Below, piece by piece: positions 23,882-32,001 of a stretch of DNA of 64,000 nucleotides (positions are counted from its first letter, which is position 1; each line of letters opens with the position of its first letter). Made by a program: the position numbers and the translations under genes. Source of the stretch: Psychrobacillus psychrodurans (lineage in GTDB: Bacteria; Bacillota; Bacilli; Bacillales_A; Planococcaceae). The stretch is from the NCBI RefSeq assembly GCF_027563345.1, contig NZ_JAMKBK010000007.1; one strand, written 5' to 3'. Below the pieces are notes generated by a model. The model was given only the letters and a program-made list of their open reading frames with translations. It did not search any database and was not told the DNA's origin.

Positions 23882-24504
23882 TATCCAAGCACCTCCTCTA
23901 CTTTTTCTACTGCTGCTTTAGTCATTACAAGTTTGTTATGACCGATTAAATCTAAAACGTTAATGCCTGTTGCAGACACAACTGTGATTCCAGGGATGTT
24001 ACGAGCAGCTAATGCTACTGTTTCATCTAAATCAGCAGTTACGAATAACGCTTTTTTATCGATTGAAAGGTTAGATAACACTTTCACGAATTCTTTTGTT
24101 TTTGGTGCATCAAATGCTAAACCTTCAAGTACTACAATGCTTTCTTCACGAGCTTTTGTTGAAAGAGCTGAAAGAAGAGCTAAACGACGTACTTTTTTAG
24201 GTAATTTAAAGCTGTAACTACGTGGAGTCGGTCCGAAAACAACACCACCACCACGCCATTGTGGAGAGCGGATAGAACCTTGACGAGCACGTCCAGTTCC
24301 TTTTTGTTTCCATGGTTTACGTCCACCACCAGCAACTTCAGAACGGTTTTTCACTTTGTGATTACCTTGACGAAGTGAAGCGCGTTGAGAAATGATAGCT
24401 TCAAATAAAACAGATTCATTTGGTTCAATACCGAAAACTTTATCGTTTAATTCGATTTCACCAACTGAAGAGCCTGCTTGATTGAATAATGATACTTTTG
24501 CCAT
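23881..24504 (-). CDS. rplD: 50S ribosomal protein L4
   Basis: 207 residues; the tunnel loop is visible as GGGRKPWKQKGTGRARQGSIRSPQWRGGG (split by motif), followed by PKKVRRLALLSALS. In E. coli L4 represses the S10 operon; a matching mechanism is not established in Bacillus. One-base overlap with rplW. Confidence 0.98.
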   Translation of the reverse strand: MAKVSLFNQAGSSVGEIELNDKVFGIEPNESVLFEAIISQRASLRQGNHKVKNRSEVAGGGRKPWKQKGTGRARQGSIRSPQWRGGGVVFGPTPRSYSFKLPKKVRRLALLSALSTKAREESIVVLEGLAFDAPKTKEFVKVLSNLSIDKKALFVTADLDETVALAARNIPGITVVSATGINVLDLIGHNKLVMTKAAVEKVEEVLG

Positions 24505-24530
24505 TCCTGTTTCCTCCTTCCTTAAGAGAA

Positions 24531-25160
24531 TTATTTCGATTTAATAGCAGCTTTTACAACTACTAATGATTTACGAGAACCAGGAACATTACCTTTTACT
24601 AATAGTAGATTACGTTCAGCATCCACTCTTACGATTTCTAAGTTTTGGATTGTTACTGTATGTCCACCCATTTGACCAGGTAATTTCTTTTGTTTGAATA
24701 CACGGTTCGGAGCAACTGGCCCCATTGAACCTGGACGACGGTGGTAACGAGATCCATGGGCCATTGGTCCACGAGATTGTCCGTGGCGTTTAATAACACC
24801 TTGGAAACCTTTACCTTTAGTAACACCTGTTACATCAATTACATCGCCTTCTGTAAAACTTTCTACCTTGACTTCTTGACCAACTTCGTAATTAGCTGTA
24901 TCCAAGCCGCGGAATTCGCGGATGAAGCGCTTAGGAGCAGTGCTTGCTTTAGCTACGTGCCCTTTCGCAGGTTTATTAGAAAGCTTTTCGCGCTTGTCTT
25001 CAAAACCTAACTGAATAGCTTCGTAACCGTCTGTTTCAGCTGTTTTCTTTTGAAGTACTACGTTTGGAGTAGCTTCAATAACAGTTACAGGGATTAAGTC
25101 ACCGTTCTCAGCAAATACTTGCGTCATACCGATTTTTCTACCTAAGATTCCTTTGGTCAT
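24531..25160 (-). CDS. rplC: 50S ribosomal protein L3
   Basis: 209 residues; TKGILGRKIGMTQVF start and the core GKGFQGVIKRHGQSRGPMAHG followed by PGSMGP. Extension reaches the peptidyl transferase centre. 44 bp behind rpsJ. Confidence 0.98.
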   Translation of the reverse strand: MTKGILGRKIGMTQVFAENGDLIPVTVIEATPNVVLQKKTAETDGYEAIQLGFEDKREKLSNKPAKGHVAKASTAPKRFIREFRGLDTANYEVGQEVKVESFTEGDVIDVTGVTKGKGFQGVIKRHGQSRGPMAHGSRYHRRPGSMGPVAPNRVFKQKKLPGQMGGHTVTIQNLEIVRVDAERNLLLVKGNVPGSRKSLVVVKAAIKSK

Positions 25161-25204
25161 TCGTCACACCTCCTATAATAATTTGTGTTTTTTATTTTTT
25201 ACCA

Positions 25205-25513
25205 TTAAAGTTTGATTTCAATATCAACGCCAGATGGTAAATCAAGCTTCATTAACGCATCAACAGTTTGTGGTGTTGGGTTAACGATATCGATAAGACG
25301 TTTATGCGTACGCATTTCGAATTGCTCACGAGAATCTTTATACTTATGAACAGCACGAAGAATCGTATAAACAGATCTTTCAGTCGGAAGTGGAATCGGA
25401 CCCGATACACTTGCACCTGAACGTTTAGCAGTTTCCACAATTTTCTCAGCAGATTGATCAAGAATTCTGTGATCATACGCTTTTAAACGGATACGAATTT
25501 TTTGTTTTGCCAT
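25205..25513 (-). CDS. rpsJ: 30S ribosomal protein S10 (NusE)
   Basis: 102 residues; MAKQKIRIRLKAYDHRILDQSAEKI start and GPIPLPTERSVYTILRAVHKY. Besides its 30S role it acts with NusB in boxA antitermination. ATG at 25513 follows AAAGGAGGGAA; the reading frame is open further upstream but only into the non-coding leader. First gene of the super-operon. Confidence 0.98.
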   Translation of the reverse strand: MAKQKIRIRLKAYDHRILDQSAEKIVETAKRSGASVSGPIPLPTERSVYTILRAVHKYKDSREQFEMRTHKRLIDIVNPTPQTVDALMKLDLPSGVDIEIKL

Positions 25514-25641
25514 TACTTTCCCTCCTTTTCGCCTATTTTCTAGACATTCTCCACGAAAATTTTCCGTACACTCGCCATGGCAAAGCGGCCGGGTGTGTCG
25601 GTAACCTCTCGCTTCATCGCAGTCAAAGACCAACATTCAAC
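25514..25641 (-). promoter_or_regulatory. S10 operon leader
   Basis: About 125 nt of 5' UTR. It contains a GC-rich segment with nested pairing: ACAC (25570-25573) with GTGT and GCC with GGC around ATGGCAAAGC, plus TGCGATGAAGCGAGAGGTTACC upstream in the RNA (split here by motif). From memory, closely similar sequence precedes rpsJ in other Bacillales, which suggests a conserved leader RNA. Mechanism unknown to me. Confidence 0.55.
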
Positions 25642-25670
25642 ATTATATACAATAAAAAAAGATTTCGCAA
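25642..25670 (-). promoter_or_regulatory. SigA promoter of the S10-spc-alpha super-operon
   Basis: Minus strand: -35 TTGCGA (25665-25670), 17-bp spacer containing a T-tract, consensus -10 TATAAT (25642-25647). It would serve all genes from rpsJ to rplQ, because no strong terminator is seen between them. Confidence 0.82.
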
Positions 25671-25859
25671 GTGTTTTTACGAAATTCTTTTTAATGTTAT
25701 AACCGCATTACTTTTTCTATAATACTTATGTTTTTCTAAGCCGTTGTCTAGTATATAAAATTTAGATTGAAATAGCAACTGATATGAGTAATGTTATTTT
25801 TAGAATACGTAGTTCCTTTTATTACAATTTGCAACTGTTTCTCTAAAACAATTTCAATT

Positions 25860-25895
25860 AAAAAGGATATCCCTTTAATAGAGATACCCTTCCTT
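25860..25895 (-). terminator. Intrinsic terminator of the YuiF-like permease gene
   Basis: Minus strand hairpin AAGGGTATC / GATATCCTT with one G-T pair, followed by TTTTT, 11 bp after the stop codon. The interval 25671-25860 shows nothing else. Confidence 0.8.
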
Positions 25896-25905
25896 CTATT
25901 TATTA

Positions 25906-27222
25906 CTATAGAACAAACACTACCGCTATCCATCCGAAAAGAACGAGTGGAATATTATAACAAAGAAATGTTGGCACACATGTATCCCAAATATGATTAT
26001 GCTGTCCATCAACGTTCAATCCTGCAGTTGGTCCAAGCGTTGAGTCGGAAGCAGGTGAACCTGCGTCACCTAAAGCACCTGCAGTACCTATTAATGCGAT
26101 TGTCGCTACTGGGCTTAACCCAAGCTCCATTGCAAGCGGTACAAAGATAGCAGCGATAATAGGTATAGTTGCAAATGATGAACCTATTCCCATCGTCACT
26201 ACCAAACCTATGATCAACATTAGTAACACCGCTGCACTAATATTACCCCCTAATAGCCCTGAGGATGCTTCCACTAGACTTTCTACATGCCCAGTAGCAT
26301 TAATGACCGCCGCAAATCCATTGGCTGTAATCATCACGAAACCAACGAATGCCATCATACGCATTCCTTCTGTGAGAAGTTCATCTGCCTCTTTCCTTTT
26401 TAACGCACCACTGACGTAAAGGACTACAATACCTGCAAGAGCTCCCGCAATCATAGAGTTTGTTGCTACTTGAACAACTAACGCTGCTATTAATGAAATC
26501 ACCGTAAAGATAATGCTACTTTTTTTCACCTGTACTTTTAATTCGCTTACTTTTACTGCTTCTTGTTTATAGTTTCTAGGTTTGCGAAATAATACAAATG
26601 CCATTACTAACCCAAATACCATTCCAAGAGCCGGAATAGCCATCGCCTTGGGAATATCATTTAATGCTATCTCTAGGCCGGAGAGGCCCATCTGTGTAGC
26701 AACGATTTCTTGATAAATTGCACCAAATCCGTACGGGAGAAACATATATGGAGTAATTAAACCAAACGCCAAAATACAAGCAATCAATCTTCGGTCTACT
26801 TGTAACATGTTCAACACTTTTAAGATAGGTGGTACTAACAATGGAATAAAAGCAATATGAATCGGGATCAAATTCTGAGAGAACACAGCCATCATCAATA
26901 GCAATAAAAAGACTAAAGCTTTCACAAATCCTGTTTTATCTGAATCTCCCTTACTTTTCACTACCTTTAAAATTGCCAACACTAATAACTCCGGAATACC
27001 AGTTTTAGAGATAGCAATTGCAAAGCCTCCTAACAGTGCATAACTAAGCGCTATGGTCGCTCCAGCACCTAACCCACCCGTAAATGCATCAATCGTTTCT
27101 GCAACGGATAGACCTGCTGTGAGCCCACCTACAAGAGCACCTATAATTAATGAGAACACTACATTGATACGAAGTAAACTCAATACTAACATTACTATTA
27201 CTGCAATTAAAACAGCATTCAT
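25906..27222 (-). CDS. YuiF-like permease of the Na+/H+ antiporter (NhaC/ArsB-like) superfamily
   Basis: 438 residues, about eleven membrane segments. It begins NAVLIAVIVMLVLSLLRINVV after Met, then GGLGAGATIALSYALLGGFA, and ends with a re-entrant region GTAGALGDAGSPASDSTLGPTAGLN. The protein closely resembles B. subtilis YuiF, annotated as an antiporter-family protein and predicted from T-box contexts elsewhere to carry an amino acid (possibly histidine). No T-box is present here. The ATG at 27222 is chosen because AAAGTGAGAG is correctly spaced. Single-gene unit with its own promoter and terminator. Confidence 0.75.
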   Translation of the reverse strand: MNAVLIAVIVMLVLSLLRINVVFSLIIGALVGGLTAGLSVAETIDAFTGGLGAGATIALSYALLGGFAIAISKTGIPELLVLAILKVVKSKGDSDKTGFVKALVFLLLLMMAVFSQNLIPIHIAFIPLLVPPILKVLNMLQVDRRLIACILAFGLITPYMFLPYGFGAIYQEIVATQMGLSGLEIALNDIPKAMAIPALGMVFGLVMAFVLFRKPRNYKQEAVKVSELKVQVKKSSIIFTVISLIAALVVQVATNSMIAGALAGIVVLYVSGALKRKEADELLTEGMRMMAFVGFVMITANGFAAVINATGHVESLVEASSGLLGGNISAAVLLMLIIGLVVTMGIGSSFATIPIIAAIFVPLAMELGLSPVATIALIGTAGALGDAGSPASDSTLGPTAGLNVDGQHNHIWDTCVPTFLCYNIPLVLFGWIAVVFVL

Positions 27223-27266
27223 ATAAAACACTCTCACTTTCACACACTAGATTACTAATACGTAGA

Positions 27267-27295
27267 AGTTTATAATTTTACAACTCAAATGTCAA
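27267..27295 (-). promoter_or_regulatory. SigA promoter of the YuiF-like gene
   Basis: Minus strand: -35 TTGACA (27290-27295), 17-bp spacer, -10 TAAACT (27267-27272), 45 bp before the start codon. Confidence 0.75.
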
Positions 27296-27317
27296 TAGTC
27301 TATCCTCGTACTATTTA

Positions 27318-27361
27318 TAAAAAACCTGAAATCCAAAAGAAATGGACTCAGGTTTTTTATT
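27318..27361 (-). terminator. Terminator of the Bce-type ABC transporter operon
   Basis: AAAAAACCTGA..TCCA / TGGA..TCAGGTTTTTT, directly after the permease stop codon; the symmetric A and T runs make it bidirectional. Confidence 0.9.
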
Positions 27362-29342
27362 AAAATGCATTTTCTACAACTTTTCTATAATAGCCAGCAG
27401 ATAGAATAGCAAATATTGAGTAAAGTATAATATATATACTCATCGTAATCAGTAAGGGAGCTACTAGTTCCGTACCAAAGAAAACCCATCCAGCTTTAAC
27501 TGCGAAATAACTGTGTGAGAGACCGATTAATAACGGAAAGCCGAAGTTAAACAGCTGCTTCCGACGAATCCCCTTCATAATTTCATTAGTAGTAAATCCC
27601 ATCTTACGCAAAATCGTATAGGCGCCCTTTTCTTCATCAGCCTCGGACATTTGTTTAAAGTATAATATACTCCCAGTCGCAATCAAAAATGCTAGACCTA
27701 AGAATCCTGATATAAAAATTGTCAGCCCAAATGAGTTTAATATATCTAAACGATAAATTTCTTGAGATTCTACACTAACTGTTTTTGTTGCTAGTCCACT
27801 AGGGTAAGGGATTTCTACTGATACTTTGTTCTCTTCAAATACTTCCTCCGCTTTTTTTAGTTGATCCTCTTCCTTCAACTCCATACCTACTATCTTTTGA
27901 TTTTCATTTAGAGGATCATGAAGTAATTTTTGGAAATAGAAATCAGATACTATAACCGTAATAAAATTATAGTTATGATAATTTGGTACCAAGGATTCTT
28001 CTGTAACCTCAGTAATAAATATTTCATCCGTTCCAGTAGAAGTGATAAACTGAATTGGTTTTTCTGATTCCAGTCTTATATTCTCCGCACTCAAACTATC
28101 ATAGCCTACTATATAACCCTCATCTTCCTTTAATTGAAGATTAGGTAACTTGTTTTGTATATCTTTCTGACTTACAACTTGCACTGTCAGTAGCGTGGAT
28201 ACATCTTTTTTTAGCGCAAATTCTTTCAAAAGAAGTGGACGGACATCAGCTTGAACCGCCAGTAAATCTAGGTCATGTCTAGTATATTGAATCCCTTCTT
28301 TGTCAAACTCATCTATTAAGTCAAAACCAGTATCCTCGTACATTACATAATCATAAGACACTGAATCCTGCGCCATCGCATCTGCAGAGTAGTAAGAGAT
28401 ATAAGCTAATGTGAGTATTCCAAGTGTTGTAGCAGATAAAATCGTAATAGTCGTAAGAGACATTGCACTGGACTTCATGCGATGCATAATAGTAGACAAA
28501 GATAAAACATCTGCAACAGACATTAAACCTTTTTTACTTTTCCTTACCATATTAAGAATAAGCGCTACCGAGAAACGAAACACAAAATATGTTCCACCAA
28601 TCGTTAAGGTTAGTATTAAAAGCAGTTGAATCAACATCTTATCTGGCGTCAGTGTTGGATCATCTAATAAATCTAATAGAGTAGTGGATAAATAGTAGCC
28701 GTATCCTATAAAAACAAGCCCTATAAACCCTAAGATCATTTGAAAAGCGTTGAATTTTTTAACCTTTTCGTCTGCAACTACTGTTGTAGTGATAAGGCTT
28801 AAGAGTGACACTCTCCTTATCCTCATAGCTGTTTGCAAAATCACTACCATTAGTAATAATAGAAATACAATTACAGTCCTTAGAAGAGCTTCTATAGAAA
28901 AAGAAAGTTCTACAAACGCATCCTTTTCTATTATTTTCAAAAGAATCATTACAAATATTCTCGATGTAATAAACCCCATAAATACTCCGAGGATAATTGC
29001 ACCTAACCAAAGTATAATATTCTCAATTGCTATTAATCTGGTCACTAGCCCCTTTGGCATTCCTACTAGCTGATATAAGCCGATTTCCTTGCTCCGTCGA
29101 TTCATAAATAACTTATTAGCATAAAGAACAAAGAAAATGACAATGAATAGGAGTAGATAAGAAGCCGCTTTTAAAATTGTTGCAGTCATACCATTACCAA
29201 TTTCCTTAGTTATTGCTGGATTATACTGTAACGTTACAAAGGAATAATACAATGTAACGCTAAATATTAAAGCGAAGACATATAAATAATAATTTTTTGC
29301 ATTTTTCCTCATACTTCTTAGAACTAACTGATTAAGCGTCAT
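27360..29342 (-). CDS. BceB-type ABC transporter permease (peptide antibiotic sensing/resistance)
   Basis: About 660 residues, FtsX-like permease with the BceB layout: one N-terminal membrane segment, a group of further segments with the FtsX domain (about 60-280), a large extracellular domain of roughly 200 residues between the seventh and eighth segments, and three C-terminal segments with EKGAYTILRKMGFTTNEI. Such permeases form a flux-sensing complex with a BceS-type kinase and free lipid II-cycle intermediates from bacitracin-like peptides. Start chosen at ATG 29342 (MTLNQLVLRSMRKN) with GGTGATGG in front; GTG at 29354 and ATG at 29348 are alternatives. Overlaps the ATPase gene. Confidence 0.85.
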   Translation of the reverse strand: MTLNQLVLRSMRKNAKNYYLYVFALIFSVTLYYSFVTLQYNPAITKEIGNGMTATILKAASYLLLFIVIFFVLYANKLFMNRRSKEIGLYQLVGMPKGLVTRLIAIENIILWLGAIILGVFMGFITSRIFVMILLKIIEKDAFVELSFSIEALLRTVIVFLLLLMVVILQTAMRIRRVSLLSLITTTVVADEKVKKFNAFQMILGFIGLVFIGYGYYLSTTLLDLLDDPTLTPDKMLIQLLLILTLTIGGTYFVFRFSVALILNMVRKSKKGLMSVADVLSLSTIMHRMKSSAMSLTTITILSATTLGILTLAYISYYSADAMAQDSVSYDYVMYEDTGFDLIDEFDKEGIQYTRHDLDLLAVQADVRPLLLKEFALKKDVSTLLTVQVVSQKDIQNKLPNLQLKEDEGYIVGYDSLSAENIRLESEKPIQFITSTGTDEIFITEVTEESLVPNYHNYNFITVIVSDFYFQKLLHDPLNENQKIVGMELKEEDQLKKAEEVFEENKVSVEIPYPSGLATKTVSVESQEIYRLDILNSFGLTIFISGFLGLAFLIATGSILYFKQMSEADEEKGAYTILRKMGFTTNEIMKGIRRKQLFNFGFPLLIGLSHSYFAVKAGWVFFGTELVAPLLITMSIYIILYSIFAILSAGYYRKVVENAF

Positions 29343-30093
29343 AGCCATCACCACTTAATACACTTTGTGTATTCATAATTTCACGATAGAATTGCTTCCG
29401 ATCCTTTTCACCTTTATAGAGCTCCGAATATATTTGCCCGTCTTTTAAAAATAGTACTCGTGAGCAAAAACTAGCAGCCACAGGATCATGCGTAACCATC
29501 ATAATTGTCACTTTTTTCTCTTTATTAATTTTTTCTAAGTTACTTAGTAATGCAGTAGCCGATTTAGAATCCAATGCCCCCGTTGGTTCATCAGCAAATA
29601 CGATAGACGGATTACCCACAAGAGCTCTTGCAGCCGACGTTCTTTGTTTTTGTCCTCCAGATATCTCATTAGGATATTTGTTCAATATATCCTCAATTCC
29701 TAAAAGAGTTGTGATATCCTTTATCTTCTTCTCTGCCACAGTTTTAGGAACTTTTCCTACTGATAAAGGGAGATATATATTTTCTTTGACAGTCAATGTG
29801 TCCAGCAAGTTATAATCTTGGAAGACAAAACCAAGTTGTTCTCTGCGGAACTGGGCAAGTTTTTGTTCCTTCATTTTTTGCAGATTAAAATTGTTTATCT
29901 CTATCATACCTTCTGTAACTTTATCAATAGATGCTAACACATTTAAAAGAGTTGTTTTACCCGAGCCCGAAGGTCCCATAATTCCAACAAATTCCCCTTC
30001 TCGTACTTCTATATCAATATCCTTCAATACTTCCTGAGTATTTGTCTTTTTTCCAAACACCTTTTTAATTTTTCGACCTCGTAAAATAATCAT
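29332..30093 (-). CDS. BceA-type ABC transporter ATP-binding protein
   Basis: 253 residues. Walker A GPSGSGKTT (40-48), Q-loop FQDYNLLDTLTVKENI, signature ISGGQKQR, Walker B IVFADEPTGALD, switch His in THDP; belongs to the MacB/LolD-like group that pairs with FtsX-type permeases. The C-terminal part (KGEKDRKQFYREIM) is typical of BceA relatives. The start codon follows AGGAGGTAGACC. It is the first gene of the transporter operon and sits just downstream of a BceR-like operator. Confidence 0.9.
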   Translation of the reverse strand: MIILRGRKIKKVFGKKTNTQEVLKDIDIEVREGEFVGIMGPSGSGKTTLLNVLASIDKVTEGMIEINNFNLQKMKEQKLAQFRREQLGFVFQDYNLLDTLTVKENIYLPLSVGKVPKTVAEKKIKDITTLLGIEDILNKYPNEISGGQKQRTSAARALVGNPSIVFADEPTGALDSKSATALLSNLEKINKEKKVTIMMVTHDPVAASFCSRVLFLKDGQIYSELYKGEKDRKQFYREIMNTQSVLSGDGYDA

Positions 30094-30158
30094 GGTCTAC
30101 CTCCTACCTTTTATTACTCTCATTTTACCCACTATTTAATAGAAAATCGTTTGTTTAA

Positions 30159-30198
30159 GGTGACAAACAAAGAAAGTAGATGACATTATTGTCACCTA
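30159..30198 (-). promoter_or_regulatory. BceR-like operator in front of the ABC transporter operon
   Basis: Inverted repeat TGACATTATTGTCA (30181-30194; arms TGACA/TGTCA with a 4-bp gap) extended as GATGACA..TGTCACC, plus a second half-site GGTGACA at 30159-30165. The arms and 4-bp spacing match what is known of BceR-type boxes. The repeat overlaps the stop codon of the kinase gene. Confidence 0.7.
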
Positions 30199-31223
30199 CC
30201 TAGTATTTGTTGCATCTTATTTTGTAAGGGGAAATGTAATGAAAAGGTAGACCCAATACCAACCTCAGAAACTACACTTATTGTAATTCCTAGATTTTCG
30301 GCAGAATTCTTTGCTAGGTATAGTCCCATTCCAGTGGAAGCAGTACTTTCTCTTCCCACCCTACCCGTAAAAGTTTTATCAAAAATTCTAGGCATGTCCG
30401 CTTGAGATATCCCAACACCTTCATCTTGAATGGAAAGAATCAAGTGACCCAACTCATCCTTTTTAGTATAGATCTGTATTTCTTGCCCTTCTTTACTATA
30501 TTTAACTGCATTCGATATTATCTGCCGTATTATAAATGAAAGCCACTTTTGATCAGTTAGGGTATCTTCATCTAAATCTTTGGTTTCAAAACCTATATTA
30601 CGCTGCATACACCAAGGCTTTAATTCTTTTATTTCCTGGAAAATAACACTTTTTAGATTTACTTCTTCTATCACATTATCTTTTTCTATAAAAGGAAGGC
30701 GTGTTTTATAAAGCTGTTGATCTAAAAGCATGTGTAACCTGAGCCATTCTACCTCTAATTTTTTTTTAAGCATTGAATCTTGCACGTTATCTAACATAAT
30801 TTTCATACTAGTTAGTGGGGTTTTCATCTCATGTATCCAGGAAAGTGCTTGGTCCTTTTCTTCAAGTAAAACTGTTTTAGAATCATTTAACTCCTGTTTC
30901 CCTAATAGAATAAGCTCTTGAAGCTCATCCATGATTATTTTATCGAAAAGGGATTGTCCCTTTGGTAATCTTGCAATAACCTGATCAAATGTAGAGTCTT
31001 TCTCACTTATACTAACAATACTATTTATAAATCTTGTTTCTTGATAAAATCTCCACAAAAAGAACATTAAAAACAAAAATAAATTTATACTATTCATATA
31101 CAATAAAGAGGTATTTGTAAAGGAAACGTCTATTGTCAGTAGTATATTAATCCATAGCTGAAAAAAAACAAAAAATAAAATCCATGGAGTACGTTCTTTT
31201 ATATATAAGAGAAACAGCTTCAT
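30192..31223 (-). CDS. BceS-type intramembrane-sensing histidine kinase
   Basis: 343 residues. Two membrane helices close together at the N-terminus (about 13-31 and 38-58) with almost no extracellular loop, then a phosphoacceptor His131 in SWIHEMKTPLTSMK and an ATPase domain with N-box (IIRQIISNAVKYS), DEGVGI and GMGLYLA motifs. Kinases of this build do not bind the drug; they read the activity of the BceAB-like transporter. Overlaps the response-regulator gene by 4 bp (ATGA). Confidence 0.9.
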   Translation of the reverse strand: MKLFLLYIKERTPWILFFVFFQLWINILLTIDVSFTNTSLLYMNSINLFLFLMFFLWRFYQETRFINSIVSISEKDSTFDQVIARLPKGQSLFDKIIMDELQELILLGKQELNDSKTVLLEEKDQALSWIHEMKTPLTSMKIMLDNVQDSMLKKKLEVEWLRLHMLLDQQLYKTRLPFIEKDNVIEEVNLKSVIFQEIKELKPWCMQRNIGFETKDLDEDTLTDQKWLSFIIRQIISNAVKYSKEGQEIQIYTKKDELGHLILSIQDEGVGISQADMPRIFDKTFTGRVGRESTASTGMGLYLAKNSAENLGITISVVSEVGIGSTFSLHFPLQNKMQQILGR

Positions 31224-31909
31224 AGCTCACCCTTTGTTACCGCCATATATCCCAATCCTTTTTTGGTTATTATAACTTCTTCTAACCCAATTTGCTCCAA
31301 TTTTAACCGCAGTCTATTAACGTTTACAGAAAGTGTATTGTCATTCACAAATTTCTCATCATCCCATAACTTTCTCATGAGATCATCTCTAGAAACTATT
31401 TTATCTACGAATTGGTATAAAATTTTAAGTATAAATAACTCATTTTTAGTAAGTTCAACCTCTTTATCTCCCTTGGAGATATTACTTCTAGAGTAATCTA
31501 TAATAGCACCGTTCCACTGTACAATATCTGACTGTTCTTCAGTATAGTCATACGTTCTACGAAGGAGTGCCTGAACTTTCGCTAATAAGACTTCCATATT
31601 AAAAGGTTTTTGAACGAAGTCATCTGCCCCCATTTGCATCGCCATAATCATGTCCATTGGATGATCTCTCGACGAAAGAAAGATAATAGGCACCTTTGAA
31701 TGCACCCGAATCTCTCGGCACCAATGAAAGCCATCATAAGCCGGAAGCTGTATATCTATAATTACTAACTGTGGTTTCTGTTCTATAAATGTAGGAAGTA
31801 CTTGCTGAAAGTCATTAGGCCCAATTACTTCAAATGACCAAAGAAGAAACTTTTCTTTTAATAAATTAAATATCGAAATATCATCTTCAATTAGCATAAT
31901 TTTTTGCAT
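31220..31909 (-). CDS. OmpR-family response regulator (BceR-type)
   Basis: 229 residues. Receiver domain (1-115) with acidic pocket Glu8-Asp9-Asp10, phospho-acceptor Asp52 in IIDIQLPAYDG and Lys in QKPFN; winged-helix DNA-binding domain (about 130-225) with DNTLSVNVNRLRLKLEQIG. Predicted to bind the TGACA-N4-TGTCA site at 30181-30194 and induce the transporter. ATG at 31909 behind GTAGGAGGTAATAA; the upstream extension lacks a site. Confidence 0.92.
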   Translation of the reverse strand: MQKIMLIEDDISIFNLLKEKFLLWSFEVIGPNDFQQVLPTFIEQKPQLVIIDIQLPAYDGFHWCREIRVHSKVPIIFLSSRDHPMDMIMAMQMGADDFVQKPFNMEVLLAKVQALLRRTYDYTEEQSDIVQWNGAIIDYSRSNISKGDKEVELTKNELFILKILYQFVDKIVSRDDLMRKLWDDEKFVNDNTLSVNVNRLRLKLEQIGLEEVIITKKGLGYMAVTKGEL

Positions 31910-31950
31910 TTTATTACCTCCTACGTACAGTGTACACAATTTTAAGTATA

Positions 31951-31986
31951 AAAAAAACCATCTCGTCGTCACGAGATGGTTTTATA
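31951..31986 (-). terminator. Terminator of the str operon (after tuf)
   Basis: Perfect 11-bp stem AACCATCTCGT / ACGAGATGGTT with loop CGTC and eight T after it on the minus strand. Confidence 0.95.
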
Positions 31987-32001
31987 TTAAAGAATTATAG
32001 A

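Noticed and set aside
25791..26150. Plus-strand frame of 119 codons overlapping the YuiF-like gene
   Set aside because: Most of it is antisense to a clear membrane-protein gene and it has no ribosome-binding site.
25906..27295. T-box or riboswitch in front of the YuiF-like permease
   Set aside because: The leader between promoter and start is only about 40 nt, with no T-box sequence.
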